Shown: positions 19,536 through 28,272, numbered from the stretch's first letter. The stretch is 64,000 nt of DNA from a bacterium (GCA_026708055.1 JAPOVS010000022.1:1-64000), one strand, 5' to 3'. The notes: generated from the sequence alone by a model not told the origin. Program-made: numbers and translations.

Positions 19536-19667
19536 GGGTGCACGGTACCGGGCCTCGACCAGCACCAAGCGATCTGCCGAGACGGCGACCCGGATCGCCG
19601 GGCGACGGACTCTACGGATTCTGCCGTGGAGCGCTGAAGCCCGCCGGCCCGCAAGTACATTTGCGCC

Positions 19668-20135
19668 ATGGCCCAGCCCCCCTACGTGCCCCACGCACCC
19701 GGCAGGACGGCCCGCCACTACAGCTCGCCCCCGCAGCGGGGCGGCTGGCGCGCCGAGCGGCCCGGCGAGCTGCCCGAGGGGCCGCTTCCGGCCGGCGACG
19801 GGTTCGGCCACCAGGGCCCCGACCAGGGGTACGCGCTGCGCCTGGCGGGGCGCTTCGTGCCGCATCTGGCGCTGCAGGCGGGCGAGAAGGCCGGCGACGT
19901 GGTGGCGGGCTGCGTGGCGGTGGCGCTGAAGCGGGCCTCGCTGTTCGGCCGGGCGCCGGTGGCCGACGACCTGCAGGTGGCCTTCGACCACTGGGGATAC
20001 CTGGACGCCGGCACCCCCATCGAAGTGGTGGCCTCCCGGCGGGAGCTGTTCGCCGGCGCCGGAGGCCATGACGGCTACCCCATCCGCTGCCGCATCGCGG
20101 AGGAGGCGTCACCCGAGGCGCTCGGGGCGCCGTGA
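19668..20135 (+). CDS. Conserved hypothetical protein coupled to gltX
   Basis: 155 residues, no family recognised. The first 50 residues are Pro/Gly/Arg-rich and probably disordered. Residues 55-145 look folded (GYALRLAGRFVPHLALQAGEKAGDVVAGCVAVALKR...). No signal peptide, membrane segment or Cys cluster is seen. Its TGA overlaps the GTG of gltX (GTGA), so it is translationally coupled. TACATT ends 6 bases before the ATG with no Shine-Dalgarno, indicating a leaderless start. A role near tRNA charging is only a guess from position. Confidence 0.8.
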   Translation: MAQPPYVPHAPGRTARHYSSPPQRGGWRAERPGELPEGPLPAGDGFGHQGPDQGYALRLAGRFVPHLALQAGEKAGDVVAGCVAVALKRASLFGRAPVADDLQVAFDHWGYLDAGTPIEVVASRRELFAGAGGHDGYPIRCRIAEEASPEALGAP

Positions 20136-21487
20136 CCCGGCCACGGGTGCGGTTCGCCCCGTCGCCGACGGGGTTCCTGCACGTCGGCTCGGCCCGGACG
20201 GCGCTGTTCAACTGGATCTACGCCCGCTCGGTGGGCGGGCGGATGCTGCTGCGCATCGAGGACACCGACGAGGCCCGCAACCAGCCCGAAGTGGTCGACC
20301 TCATCTACGACCTGCTGGAGTGGCTGGGCATCGACTGGGACGAGGAGCCCGTGTTCCAGTCCGAGCGCAGAGAGCGCCACCGGGAGGCCGTGGAGTCGCT
20401 GCTGGCCGGCGGCGGCGCCTACCTCTGCGACGCCGACAACCAGCCGGTGGCGGGCACGACGCTGCAGCCCGGCCTGGCGGCCCGGTTCCGGATGCCCGAG
20501 GGGCGCACGGTGACGTTCCAGGACGTCGTGCGCGGCGAGGTGTCCTTCGCCAGCGACGACCTGGAGGACTTCGTGGTGTGGCGCTCCGCCGGGGCGGCCA
20601 CGTTCCTGCTGGCCAATGCCGTCGACGACGTGGACATGGGCGTCACGCACGCCATCAGGGGCGAGGACCTGCTGTCGGGGGTGCCGAAGGTGATCCTGCT
20701 GCTGGAGGCCCTGGGGGCCGAGGCGCCCGTCTACGCCCACCTGCCGCTGCTGGTGAACGCCTCCCGCAAGAAGCTCTCCAAGCGGCGCGACGACGTGTCG
20801 CTGGGCGACTACCGGGCCCGCGGCTACCTGCCCGAGGCCATGGCGAACCACCTGGCGCTGCTGGGCTGGGGGCCGACCGACGGCGTCGAGATCCGCCCCA
20901 TGGCCGAGATCATCGAGCAGTTCCGCCTGGCCGACGTGAACCGGGCGCCGGCGTTCTTCGACACCAAGAAGCTGGAGCACTTCAACGGGGTGTACATCCG
21001 GGCGTTGAGCACCGAGGAGTACCTGCGGCGCTCCGAGCCGTGGCTGGGCGAGGCGGCTCCCTGGCCCGCCGAGCGGACCCGCCCCGAGGTGCTGGAGGCC
21101 CTGGCCCCGGTGGTGCAGGAGAAGGTGCGCACCCTCGGCGACATCGGCCGCTACGTGGACTGGCTGTTCCTGGAGGAGCCGCCAGCCGATGACGACTCGT
21201 GGCGCAAGGCCATGGGCGGCCCGCAGGCCCCGGCGGTGCTGGACGACGCCATCGCCACCTACGCCGCCGCCGACTGGACCCCCGAAGCCGCCCACGCCGC
21301 CGCGCTCGCCCTCGCCGAGCGCCACGACCTGAAGCTGGGCAAGGCCCAGGCCCCGATCCGGGTGGCGCTCACCGGACGCACCGTCGGCCCGCCGCTCTTC
21401 GAGTCCATGGTCCTGCTGGACCGAGCCGAGGTCCTCCGCCGCCTGCGGAACGCCCGGGCCCGCCTGGATTCGGAGCCCGCCGGCTGA
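20132..21487 (+). CDS. gltX: Glutamyl-tRNA synthetase
   Basis: 451 residues. A class I synthetase charging tRNA-Glu, and in organisms without GlnRS also tRNA-Gln. The HIGH-type motif is in RFAPSPTGFLHVGSARTALF (7-26), and the KMSKS-type loop is KKLSKRRDDVSLGDY. LLRIEDTDEARNQPEVVDLI and the C-terminal anticodon-binding helices are present. Length is normal. The start is GTG 20132, inside the stop of the upstream gene. tRNA-Gln(CUG) and tRNA-Glu(CUC) lie 0.2 and 2.2 kb downstream. Confidence 0.97.
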   Translation: MTRPRVRFAPSPTGFLHVGSARTALFNWIYARSVGGRMLLRIEDTDEARNQPEVVDLIYDLLEWLGIDWDEEPVFQSERRERHREAVESLLAGGGAYLCDADNQPVAGTTLQPGLAARFRMPEGRTVTFQDVVRGEVSFASDDLEDFVVWRSAGAATFLLANAVDDVDMGVTHAIRGEDLLSGVPKVILLLEALGAEAPVYAHLPLLVNASRKKLSKRRDDVSLGDYRARGYLPEAMANHLALLGWGPTDGVEIRPMAEIIEQFRLADVNRAPAFFDTKKLEHFNGVYIRALSTEEYLRRSEPWLGEAAPWPAERTRPEVLEALAPVVQEKVRTLGDIGRYVDWLFLEEPPADDDSWRKAMGGPQAPAVLDDAIATYAAADWTPEAAHAAALALAERHDLKLGKAQAPIRVALTGRTVGPPLFESMVLLDRAEVLRRLRNARARLDSEPAG

Positions 21488-21572
21488 CAGTCCTTCCGGG
21501 GCGGGGCCCGCCTGGAGACTGAGCGCGCCCAGCTCTTCTCCTCCAAGTGCCGGCAACCGTCCCAAGAATCAC

Positions 21573-21660
21573 CACAACCGAGGGCGGTCGACGCCGGGGG
21601 CGAAGTCCGGATCGATTACGCAGGCGAGAGACGGACTCGGCACCGGGGGCGCCCGCCCGG
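21573..21660 (+). repeat. Palindromic repeat family A, copy A2
   Basis: Starts CACAACCGAGGGCGG and continues CGAAGTCCGGATCGATTACG...CGGACTCG, giving a small hairpin. It is closest to copy A4 at 62033-62121. It lies between gltX and tRNA-Gln. Confidence 0.75.
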
Positions 21661-21700
21661 GCCGTCGCCAGCGGGTTGCCGGTAGCCTTGTCCCACCCTT

Positions 21701-21772
21701 TCGGGGGTGGTGTAATAGGCAACACAGCGGGTTCTGGTCCCGTCGTTGGGGGTTCGAGTCCTCCCCCCCGAG
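21701..21772 (+). tRNA. tRNA-Gln(CUG)
   Basis: Acceptor stem TCGGGGG/CCCCCGA with discriminator G and a genomic CA after it. The anticodon loop TTCTGGT inside GCGGG/CCCGT gives CTG (Gln, CAG). The T-arm contains GGTTCGAGTCC. Confidence 0.95.
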
Positions 21773-21823
21773 CATCGCAGAGCGCTCCGGCCGGCCGGCA
21801 GGGGCGCTCGCCGGCGTTCGGGG

Positions 21824-23527
21824 CTAGGACTCCCGGGGGCAGTCCATGTCGTCCGGCGGCACGATGAGGTTCACCAGGTACTCGTCCACGATGCCGGTGA
21901 CGCAGTTGCTGAGCCCGTAGCTGCCGTGCTCGTTGCCGTCGTAGCTGATCAGCACCCCTGATTCGAGCTGTCCGGCGACCGCCACGGCCCACTCGTAGGG
22001 CGTGGCGTTGTCGCCCCGGTTGCCCACCACGAGGATCGGCGGGGCCAGGGGAGCGGCGACCGGCCCGACGGGCCGCGTGCCGTTCGTGACCGGCCAGTGC
22101 TCGCACGGCAACCCCGAGATCATCGAGGCCCGCCCGAGGACGCCGGCCACCTCCTCCAGCACGTCGGCCAGGGCGTCGAGTTCGGCGCGGGTGGCGGCGC
22201 CGCCGTCGGTGCAGTTGATGGCGACGAAGGCGCCGAGGTCGGCCAGCAGGGTGTAGGCCTCGCCGAGTTGCGCAAGTCTCGAGCCGTCGCCCGCGGTCGC
22301 CTCGGCCAGGAACTGGAAGAAGTATGGCCAGAGCTGCGAGCTGTAGGTGGCGAACACCGCGGCCAGCACCACCCTGGCGGGGTCCAGCACGAGTTCGCCG
22401 GCCGGGCCGGTGAGCGGGGCCTCGTCCACCTGCTCCAGCAACCCGTAGTAGGCGTCGGCGGGATCGCCGCTGACCGCACAGCCGGGGTCGCTGCGGCACC
22501 AGGCGAACATGTCCTCGACCGCCCTGTCGAAGCCCACCATCTGCCCGACGGCGTGCTCGGTTCCCGACAGCGACGGATCGGCCACGCCGTCGAGGGCGGC
22601 CGCACGAAGGCGCTCGCCGAACAGGTCGGCGTAGAGCAGGCCCAGAAGCGTGCCGTAGCTGAACCCGACGTAGCTGATCGTGTCGGCGCCGAGTGCCCGG
22701 CGGATGGCGTCCATGTCCCGGACCGTGTCGATGGTGCCGACGTGGCCGACCATGTCGCCGAGCCGGGCGATGCACTCCTCGGCGACGGCGCGGGCTGCAT
22801 CGTCGAGGGCCTCCTGCTCGGCCGGTGAGTCCGGCACCGGGTCCAGGAGGTGCAGCTCGACGGCCTCCGCCCAGCAGCTCGAGGGCACGCTGCCGCCCAC
22901 GGCGCGGGGGTCCCAGCCGATCACGTCGAAGCGCTCCAGCAGGTAGGGGGAGAGCCCGGCGCCGAAGTCCAGGAACCCCTGCATGCCGGCGCCCGGGCCG
23001 CCCGGGTTGGCGAGCAGGTATCCGACGCGCCGGGCCGGATCGGCGGCGGGAATCATGCCGACGGCAAGATCCACGGTGGGCCCGCCGGGGTCGGCGTGAT
23101 CGGCGGGCACGGCCAGCGTGGCGCAGAGGTACTCCTGCCCGCAGTCGGCGAACTCGAGCATGCCCCGGAGCTCTGCGGCGTCGGCGTCCGGCTCGGGGGC
23201 CGGCGGCGGTTCCTCCGCGGCCGCCGGCTCGGCAGGTTCGTCCGGCGATTCCCCGGCAACGGTCTCACCGGGCACCTCCGGCGGTTCCGGTTCTTGCGAG
23301 CCCTCCCCCGCCGGAGGCTCGGAGGGCGGGGGCGGCTCGGGCGGGGCCTCCGGCTCCTGCGGCGGCTCCTCACCGGACGACGGCTCCGGCTCCGCGACGA
23401 GGTTCCCGGTCTCGGCGCCGGGCTCGCGGTCCGCGGATTCGCCGTCTCCGACGCCACCACATGCCACCGCCACGAGCGCCACCGCCACGAGCGCCGCAAC
23501 CGCCCTCGCCAAGCCACCACCGAGCAC
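21824..23527 (-). CDS. Secreted alpha/beta-hydrolase lipoprotein (tripeptidyl-aminopeptidase/Slp type)
   Basis: 567 residues. The signal peptide ends LVAVAC (Cys23), predicting a lipoprotein. A Pro/Glu-rich linker runs to about residue 120. The hydrolase domain shows the oxyanion segment LLANPGGPGAGMQGF, DVIGWDPRAVGGS, the nucleophile in ISYVGFSYGTLLGLLYADLF, and a TAP-like C-terminus with the acid in VVGNRGDNATPYEWA and the His in DGNEHGSYGLSNC. These match actinobacterial secreted tripeptidyl aminopeptidases. It probably trims peptides outside the cell. The start is GTG 23527, with TAGGGT 6 bases upstream and no Shine-Dalgarno. Confidence 0.92.
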   Translation of the reverse strand: MLGGGLARAVAALVAVALVAVACGGVGDGESADREPGAETGNLVAEPEPSSGEEPPQEPEAPPEPPPPSEPPAGEGSQEPEPPEVPGETVAGESPDEPAEPAAAEEPPPAPEPDADAAELRGMLEFADCGQEYLCATLAVPADHADPGGPTVDLAVGMIPAADPARRVGYLLANPGGPGAGMQGFLDFGAGLSPYLLERFDVIGWDPRAVGGSVPSSCWAEAVELHLLDPVPDSPAEQEALDDAARAVAEECIARLGDMVGHVGTIDTVRDMDAIRRALGADTISYVGFSYGTLLGLLYADLFGERLRAAALDGVADPSLSGTEHAVGQMVGFDRAVEDMFAWCRSDPGCAVSGDPADAYYGLLEQVDEAPLTGPAGELVLDPARVVLAAVFATYSSQLWPYFFQFLAEATAGDGSRLAQLGEAYTLLADLGAFVAINCTDGGAATRAELDALADVLEEVAGVLGRASMISGLPCEHWPVTNGTRPVGPVAAPLAPPILVVGNRGDNATPYEWAVAVAGQLESGVLISYDGNEHGSYGLSNCVTGIVDEYLVNLIVPPDDMDCPRES

Positions 23528-23580
23528 GATCCCACCCTACCGACAAGCCTCGCGCCCACCCGGGCTGCAGCCAACGGGCG

Positions 23581-23655
23581 AGGGCGGGGACGCCGGGGCT
23601 GGCGCAGGCGCGCCATTCTCAGAGGCCGCCGGAGCACCACCGGCGTCACCCGCCC
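23581..23655 (+). repeat. Palindromic repeat family B, copy B1
   Basis: Core GGCGCAGGCGCGCCATTCTC then AGAGGCCGCCGGAGCACCAC. It is closely similar over about 70 bases to 33421-33490 inside thrC, where translation gives the same PFSEAAGAPPAS string that one frame of this copy would encode. It sits between the hydrolase promoter and tRNA-Glu. Confidence 0.8.
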
Positions 23656-23725
23656 GGGCAGCACTAGAGCGCACGGGCTCAGTGGGTGGCGCGGGACGGT
23701 GGCCGCTAGCCTGTGGGGCGCTCCT

Positions 23726-23798
23726 GCCCCGTTCGTCTAGAGGCCTAGGACGCCAGATTCTCAATCTGGTAGCACGGGTTCGAATCCCGTACGGGGTG
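23726..23798 (+). tRNA. tRNA-Glu(CUC)
   Basis: Acceptor stem GCCCCGT/ACGGGGT, anticodon stem CCAGA/TCTGG with loop TTCTCAA giving CTC (Glu, GAG), T-arm GGGTTCGAATCCC, discriminator G. Confidence 0.95.
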
Positions 23799-23826
23799 CT
23801 CAGCCGCCGATCGCCGCGAGGCGCCG

Positions 23827-24000
23827 ATGTCGACCTACATCGTTGACGGGCCGTGCCCGAAGCCCGACTGCCTGACGCTGGTGCCCTACGGCATCGACCA
23901 CATCGACGGCGTGCGGGTGCTGGTGGGGACCTGCAAGGTGTGCGGGTCGTACCGGGCCTACGACGGCGCCAAGAACATCACCGTCATCGCCGAGGAGTAG
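23827..24000 (+). CDS. Small zinc-ribbon-like protein (57 residues)
   Basis: ATG 23827 to TAG 24000 encodes a 57-residue protein beginning MSTYIVDGPCPKPDC. It has two cysteine pairs, CPKPDC (10-15) and CKVC (37-40), about 21 residues apart, which could bind one zinc ion as a minimal ribbon. The frame is balanced and ends IAEE. It lies between tRNA-Glu and tRNA-Pro, 28 bases after the former. It is short enough to be missed by gene finders. Function unknown; the paired cysteines make chance unlikely but not impossible. Confidence 0.65.
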   Translation: MSTYIVDGPCPKPDCLTLVPYGIDHIDGVRVLVGTCKVCGSYRAYDGAKNITVIAEE

Positions 24001-24064
24001 CAGGGGCGCAGCCGCCGGCGCCGGCCCGGAAGGGCGGCCGGCACGAGCGGGGTGATCGGAGGTG

Positions 24065-24139
24065 TCGGGCTGGCCGGATTTGAACCGGCGACCCCCTGCT
24101 CCCAAAGCAGGTGCGCTGACCAAGCTGCGCCACAGCCCG
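24065..24139 (-). tRNA. tRNA-Pro(UGG)
   Basis: Minus-strand cloverleaf. Acceptor CGGGCTG/CAGCCCG, discriminator A, anticodon stem CCTGC/GCAGG with loop TTTGGGA giving TGG (Pro, CCA), T-arm GGTTCAAATCC. Confidence 0.95.
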
Positions 24140-24184
24140 TCGGGGATCCGGCCACGAGCCTACCGAGCGGCCGTGGCAGGCGGG

Positions 24185-24664
24185 CTACTGCAGGGCCTCG
24201 TCCACCTTCTCGACGGCGTCCTCCTCGGAGATGTCGAGGGCGAAGCTCAACTCCGAGATCAGCACGCTGCGCGCCTTCGAGCACAGCGTCTTCTCGCCCG
24301 CCGACAGGCCCTTGGCCCGGTCACGCAGGGCCAGGTTCCGGACGATCTCGGCCACCTGGTAGACGTCGCCGGACTTCAGCTTCTCCTGGTGGTTCTTGAA
24401 GCGGCGGCTCCAGTTGGCCGGCTCGTGCACGTCACGCTTGCGCAGCACTTCGAAGAGGTCCTCCACCTCGTCGGCGCTGATGGGCCAGCGCACGCCCACG
24501 TCGTCGAGTTTGTCCGCCGGCACCGCCACGGTCATGTCGCCGTGGGCCATGCGGAGCACCAGGTACTCGGTCTCGGTGCCGAAGGCCTCGCGCATCTCCC
24601 GGCGCTCGATGACCGCGGCGCCGTGATGTGGGTACACGACCCGGTCTCCAACGTCGTAGCTCAT
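24185..24664 (-). CDS. carD: CarD-family RNA polymerase-binding regulator
   Basis: 159 residues. CarD binds the RNA polymerase beta subunit and stabilises open promoter complexes, especially at rRNA genes. The N-terminal Tudor-like RNAP-interaction domain is clear (FDVGDRVVYPHHGAA-type start MSYDVGDRVVYPHHGAA, then EYLVLRMAHGDMTVAVPADK). The helical C-terminal DNA-binding domain contains WSRRFKNHQEKLKSGD and RDRAKGLSAGEKTL. GGAGG lies 4 bases before the ATG. It is 166 bases downstream of rpiB on the same strand. Confidence 0.96.
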   Translation of the reverse strand: MSYDVGDRVVYPHHGAAVIERREMREAFGTETEYLVLRMAHGDMTVAVPADKLDDVGVRWPISADEVEDLFEVLRKRDVHEPANWSRRFKNHQEKLKSGDVYQVAEIVRNLALRDRAKGLSAGEKTLCSKARSVLISELSFALDISEEDAVEKVDEALQ

Positions 24665-24830
24665 GACCCTCCAGACGCCTGCTCAACCGTCAAGTGTGGC
24701 ACCTCGGCCGGCGGGTTCCTCAATCGGGCGCACTCACCGACACGACGGTGGCGTCCACGAGGGCGGCCATGACGCCTCCGCGCATCACGCCCGCCCGCGG
24801 CCGGAACATCGCCCGCCACGGGCGCAAGGC

Positions 24831-25262
24831 TCACAGTGCGTCCAGCTTGGCGACCCGGGCCACGTGGCGGCCGCCCTCGAAGCCGGCGTCCAGGAAGGCG
24901 TCGAGGGCCTCGAGGGCGACGGACTCGTCGAGCAGGCGCTGGCCGAAGCAGACCACGTTGGCGTCGTTGTGCATGCGGGCCAGGGCCGCCGAGGTGGTGT
25001 CGTGCACAACCGCCGCCCGGATGCCGGAGATCTTGTTCGCCGCCATGGCGATGCCGATTCCGCTGCCGCACACGCACACCCCCAGGTCGGCCTCGCCGGC
25101 GGCCACGGCGCGGCCGACCGCGGCGCCGAAATCGGGATAGTCGACGCGGTCCTCGCTGTGGGCGCCCAGGTCGACGACCTCGTGGCCCCGCTCGGCGAGA
25201 CGCCCGGCCAGGAGGCTCTTCAGCTGGTAGCCGGCGTGGTCAGACCCTGTGGCAACGCGCAC
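24831..25262 (-). CDS. rpiB: Ribose-5-phosphate isomerase B
   Basis: 143 residues of the RpiB/LacA/LacB family, interconverting ribose-5-phosphate and ribulose-5-phosphate in the pentose phosphate pathway. Marks are the start VATGSDHAGYQLKS, DLGAHSEDRVDYPDF, the catalytic cysteine region LGVCVCGSGIGIAMAANK, and RMHNDANVVCFGQR. The start is GTG 25262; TACAAT ends 7 bases upstream, consistent with a leaderless mRNA. Confidence 0.96.
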   Translation of the reverse strand: MRVATGSDHAGYQLKSLLAGRLAERGHEVVDLGAHSEDRVDYPDFGAAVGRAVAAGEADLGVCVCGSGIGIAMAANKISGIRAAVVHDTTSAALARMHNDANVVCFGQRLLDESVALEALDAFLDAGFEGGRHVARVAKLDAL

Positions 25263-25349
25263 GGACGGGATTGTACGGGGGCCGTGGCCCGGGCGATCGC
25301 CTTATCGACGTTCCAGCCTCCGTTGGTGCGGAAGTCCGAGGTTTACGGC

Positions 25350-25371
25350 CAGGTACCCGCCGCTATATGCT
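25350..25371 (+). promoter_or_regulatory. Possible plus-strand promoter upstream of a hairpin
   Basis: TTTACG and TATATG with about 16 bases between them, followed by the strong hairpin at 25396-25441. No gene starts on the plus strand before 37219, so if active it would make a small RNA or an antisense transcript across tsaC. Speculative. Confidence 0.2.
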
Positions 25372-25395
25372 TCGGCAGGGTCTTAGACCTTCGGT

Positions 25396-25441
25396 GCCGC
25401 CCCCCTCAAGGGTCACAATCCTTGAAGGCGAGGGGGGCGGC
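25396..25441. terminator. Strong hairpin between tsaC and rpiB
   Basis: A perfect 12-base stem, GCCGCCCCCCTC (25396-25407) with GAGGGGGGCGGC (25430-25441), with an inner AAGG/CCTT pairing. It lies 78 bases beyond the tsaC stop and is a likely end for the long leftward operon. Neither side has a T-run. Confidence 0.55.
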
Positions 25442-25518
25442 GCTTGCATTCTGGACTCAGGACCACCAAGGCACAACCGCTGGTGTGGCGTTGCGGACCG
25501 GTCGGCGAATGACCGCTC

Positions 25519-26166
25519 TCAGGCGGAGTTGGACGGTTCGAGCCTCAGGGGCCCCGAGCGGAGGATCTTCAGTTCGCCGTCTTGCCAGGTAACGACGGTG
25601 GAGGCCTGGCCGGTGCAGGGGCCACCGTCTATGGCCACGGCGATGCCGACGGCGGATTCGTGATCGGGAGTCAGAGCAGCCAGAACCTCGGTGGCGTGGG
25701 TTGGGGTTTGCTGGGCGTGGCGGTTGGCGCTGGTGGTGGCGAGGGGGCCGACCTCGGCCAGCAGGCTTCGCAGCCACGGGTGGTTGGGGCAGCGGACGCC
25801 GATGGTTTCGCGGTTGCCGCCGACTTGTGGGACCGATGTCTGCGGGCGGGGCAGCACCACGGTGAGCGGCCCCGGCCAGTGTCGGTCCATGAGTTCTGCG
25901 AGTGGTTCCGGGACTGAGACTGCGAGGGACTCGGCTGCGGGGCGGTCGGCCACCAGTACTGCGATCGAGCGGTCGGCGGGCCGGCCCTTCAGCGCGAACA
26001 GGTCCTCCTCGGCGGCCGGGGTGAGTGCGGCGAGCCCGTAGACCGTGTCGGTCGGCAGGAGCACCACCCTTCCGGCGCGCAGCGCGGCGGTGGCCTCCTC
26101 CAGCGCCCGCTGTGGTTCGACCCGCAGGTCGATCAGCACGGGTCCGGGTGGAGGTGGGCGGCTCAT
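25519..26166 (-). CDS. tsaC: L-threonylcarbamoyladenylate synthase (Sua5/YrdC/TsaC)
   Basis: 215 residues of the YrdC domain, which makes threonylcarbamoyl-AMP for t6A37 in tRNAs reading ANN codons. Marks are VLLPTDTVYGLAALT, FALKGRPADRSIAVLV, WPGPLTVVL, IGVRCPNHPWLRSLL and GPLATTSANRH. The ATG overlaps the prmC stop (ATGA), giving translational coupling. The frame continues upstream but those codons are prmC in another frame. It is the last gene of the hom-to-tsaC operon. Confidence 0.96.
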   Translation of the reverse strand: MSRPPPPGPVLIDLRVEPQRALEEATAALRAGRVVLLPTDTVYGLAALTPAAEEDLFALKGRPADRSIAVLVADRPAAESLAVSVPEPLAELMDRHWPGPLTVVLPRPQTSVPQVGGNRETIGVRCPNHPWLRSLLAEVGPLATTSANRHAQQTPTHATEVLAALTPDHESAVGIAVAIDGGPCTGQASTVVTWQDGELKILRSGPLRLEPSNSA

Positions 26167-27179
26167 CCGGAGCGGCGGGCGACGAGGACGCGCTCGCAGC
26201 CGGCCAGGTCGTGGTGTACGGCGACCTCCTGCAGCCCCTCGGCGTGTGCCAGCTCCTCGACGCGGCCGGCGGTGCCGTCGGCCATCTCCAGCACCACCGC
26301 GCCGCCCGGGGCGAGCCACTCCGGCGCCCCGGCCAGGATCGTCCGGGTCGCCTCCGTGCCGGTCGGCCCCGAGTACAGCGCCACCGGTGGCTCGTGGTCG
26401 GTGATCTCTGGCGGAAGCCGGCCGCCGGCGGCGATGTAGGGCGGGTTGGAGACGAGCACGTCGAAGCGTCCGCGCAGATCCGCCGGCAGCGCCGCGTACC
26501 AGGAGCCCTCCGCCAGCCGCACCCGCCGCGCCGGCCGGCCCAGACCGGCCAGATTGGCGCTCGCCACCGCCAGCGCCTCGGGCGAGACGTCGGTGCAGAT
26601 CACCTCGACATCCAAACACTCGACCGCCAGCGACAACCCGATCGCCCCCGAGCCACACCCCAGGTCGGCGGCCAGCAGGACAGACGCTCTCCGAGGGGCC
26701 GCAGACGGAGGGGGCGGGGCGGGGGGCCGGGCCGCGGCGACTCTCGCCTGCGTGGAGGAACGGAGCGGCACCCCGCCTCCGCCCCCGGACGCACCGGCGC
26801 GGCGCTGGAGCTCGGCGAGGCGTTGGAGCTCGGCGAGGGCGCAACCGGCGGTGATCTCGGTCTCGGGTCGGGGGATCAGCACCCGCCGGTCCACGAACAG
26901 GTCAAGGGCGCGGAACCCCCACGAGCCCAGCACGTACTGCAGCGGCTCGCCGGCTGTCCGGCGTGCCAGCATCCGGTCGAACGAGGCCACGCCCCGGCGG
27001 GTGGCGGGCCGGTCCAGCTCGCTGTGCCAGGCGGCGTCGTCGCAGCCGGCGGAGGCCACCACGATGCGCCGAGCCTCGATATCGGCAGAGGCCACCCCGG
27101 CGGCCGTCAGGCGCTCGGCGGCCTCGGCCAGCAGCTCGCGCCAGAGCACGACGCCGGCACCGGCGACGTCGCCAGCCAC
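26163..27179 (-). CDS. prmC: Release-factor glutamine methyltransferase PrmC with in-frame insert
   Basis: Methylates the GGQ glutamine of release factors using SAM; its substrate RF1 is encoded just upstream. Recognisable parts are the N-terminal helical domain with GEPLQYVLGSWGFRAL, the IPRPETE motif (102-108), the SAM site ADLGCGSGAIGLSL (171-184) and the catalytic NPPY (245-248). At 338 residues it is about 50 longer than usual. The excess (about 119-166) is low-complexity and coincides with repeat family C copy C2 and an 18-base tandem duplication (26803-26840). The insert falls between IPRPETE and the SAM site and keeps frame. Confidence 0.94.
   Translation of the reverse strand: MAGDVAGAGVVLWRELLAEAAERLTAAGVASADIEARRIVVASAGCDDAAWHSELDRPATRRGVASFDRMLARRTAGEPLQYVLGSWGFRALDLFVDRRVLIPRPETEITAGCALAELQRLAELQRRAGASGGGGGVPLRSSTQARVAAARPPAPPPPSAAPRRASVLLAADLGCGSGAIGLSLAVECLDVEVICTDVSPEALAVASANLAGLGRPARRVRLAEGSWYAALPADLRGRFDVLVSNPPYIAAGGRLPPEITDHEPPVALYSGPTGTEATRTILAGAPEWLAPGGAVVLEMADGTAGRVEELAHAEGLQEVAVHHDLAGCERVLVARRSG
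26706..26788 (+). repeat. Palindromic repeat family C, copy C2 (inside prmC)
   Basis: The core GGGGGGCCGGGCCGCGGCGA...GCGGCACCCCG aligns to C1 (4535-4629) and C3 (34290-34376), with G-rich and C-rich arms that can pair. It lies in frame within prmC, encoding Gly/Ala/Pro-rich residues about 131-158. Confidence 0.75.
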
Positions 27180-27189
27180 GCCGACCCGC

Positions 27190-28272
27190 TTACGACGTGG
27201 CGCCGGCCAGCGCCTGCTCGCGGTCGTGGCGGGCCAGGGCCTCGACGATCTCCTCGAGGGCGCCGGCCAGCACCCGGTCCAGCTTGTAGAGGGTGAGCCC
27301 GATGCGATGATCCGTGACCCGGTTCTCCTTGTAGTTGTAGGTGCGGATCTTCTCCGAGCGCCCGCCCCGGCCGATCTGGCTGCGCCGCTGGTCGGAGGCC
27401 TCGGCGGCGGCCCGCTCCTGCTCCAGGCGCAGCAGCCGGGCCCGCAGCACCTGCAGCGCCTTGTTGCGGTTCTGCAACTGGCTCTTCTCGTCCTGCATGC
27501 TCACCACCAGGCCGGTCGGCTTGTGGGTGACCCGCACGGCGGAGTCGGTGGTGTTCACCGACTGGCCGCCGGGACCGGAGGAGCGGAACACGCTGATCTG
27601 CAGGTCGGCCTCGTCGATCTGCACCTCCACCTCGTCGGCGGTCGGCAGCACCGAAACCGTCGCCGAGGAGGTGTGGATCCGGCCCTGCGACTCGGTCTCG
27701 GGCACCCGCTGCACCCGGTGCGGGCCGCCCTCGAAGCGCAGCCGCCGCCACACGCCGTCGCCGGACACCTCGAAGGCCACGTGGGTGATGCCGCCGAGGT
27801 CGGAGGCCTGCGAGCCCAGCACGTCCACCTTCCAGCCCTGCGCCTCGGCGAAGGCCAGGTACATCTCGAAGAGCTCCCGGGCGAACAGGTTGGCCTCCTC
27901 GCCGCCCTCGGCACCGCGGATCTCCACGATGACGTCCTTGCCCTCGTTGGGGTCGCGCGGCGCCAGCAGGTCGGTGAGCTCGGCCTCGAGGGCGGCGATG
28001 CGCTCCTCGGCCTCGGCAGCCTCGGCCTGCAGCGACTCGGCCTCGGCGGGCGTGGCCTCGCCGAGCAGCTCGACGGCCGCGTCCCGGTCGTCGATCGCCG
28101 CCCGCAGGGCGTCGACGCGGTCGGTGATCTCGCTGAGTTGCTTGTAGCGGCGGGTGACTTGGCGGAAGGCGTTGCGGTCACGCGCCAGGTCGACGCCGGC
28201 GAGGCGCGCCTCGATGTCGGCGCGCTCGACTGCCAGCGCCTGGAAGCGCTCGGAGTGGGGATCGATGCTCAT
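27190..28272 (-). CDS. prfA: Peptide chain release factor 1
   Basis: 360 residues. Releases finished proteins at UAA and UAG. The codon-reading tripeptide is PET in [14 protein letters not shown], and the catalytic GGQ is in [20 protein letters not shown]. The C-terminus has [26 protein letters not shown] 28272 is chosen because it gives the normal length and family N-terminus; the frame is open further upstream through repeat D3. prmC begins 10 bases downstream. Confidence 0.97.
   Translation of the reverse strand: MSIDPHSERFQALAVERADIEARLAGVDLARDRNAFRQVTRRYKQLSEITDRVDALRAAIDDRDAAVELLGEATPAEAESLQAEAAEAEERIAALEAELTDLLAPRDPNEGKDVIVEIRGAEGGEEANLFARELFEMYLAFAEAQGWKVDVLGSQASDLGGITHVAFEVSGDGVWRRLRFEGGPHRVQRVPETESQGRIHTSSATVSVLPTADEVEVQIDEADLQISVFRSSGPGGQSVNTTDSAVRVTHKPTGLVVSMQDEKSQLQNRNKALQVLRARLLRLEQERAAAEASDQRRSQIGRGGRSEKIRTYNYKENRVTDHRIGLTLYKLDRVLAGALEEIVEALARHDREQALAGATS

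Noticed and set aside
25396-25441. 6C-type RNA because of a run of six cytosines
   Set aside because: In 6C RNAs the cytosine runs are in loops of two adjacent hairpins; here the six C's are paired in the stem of a single hairpin.
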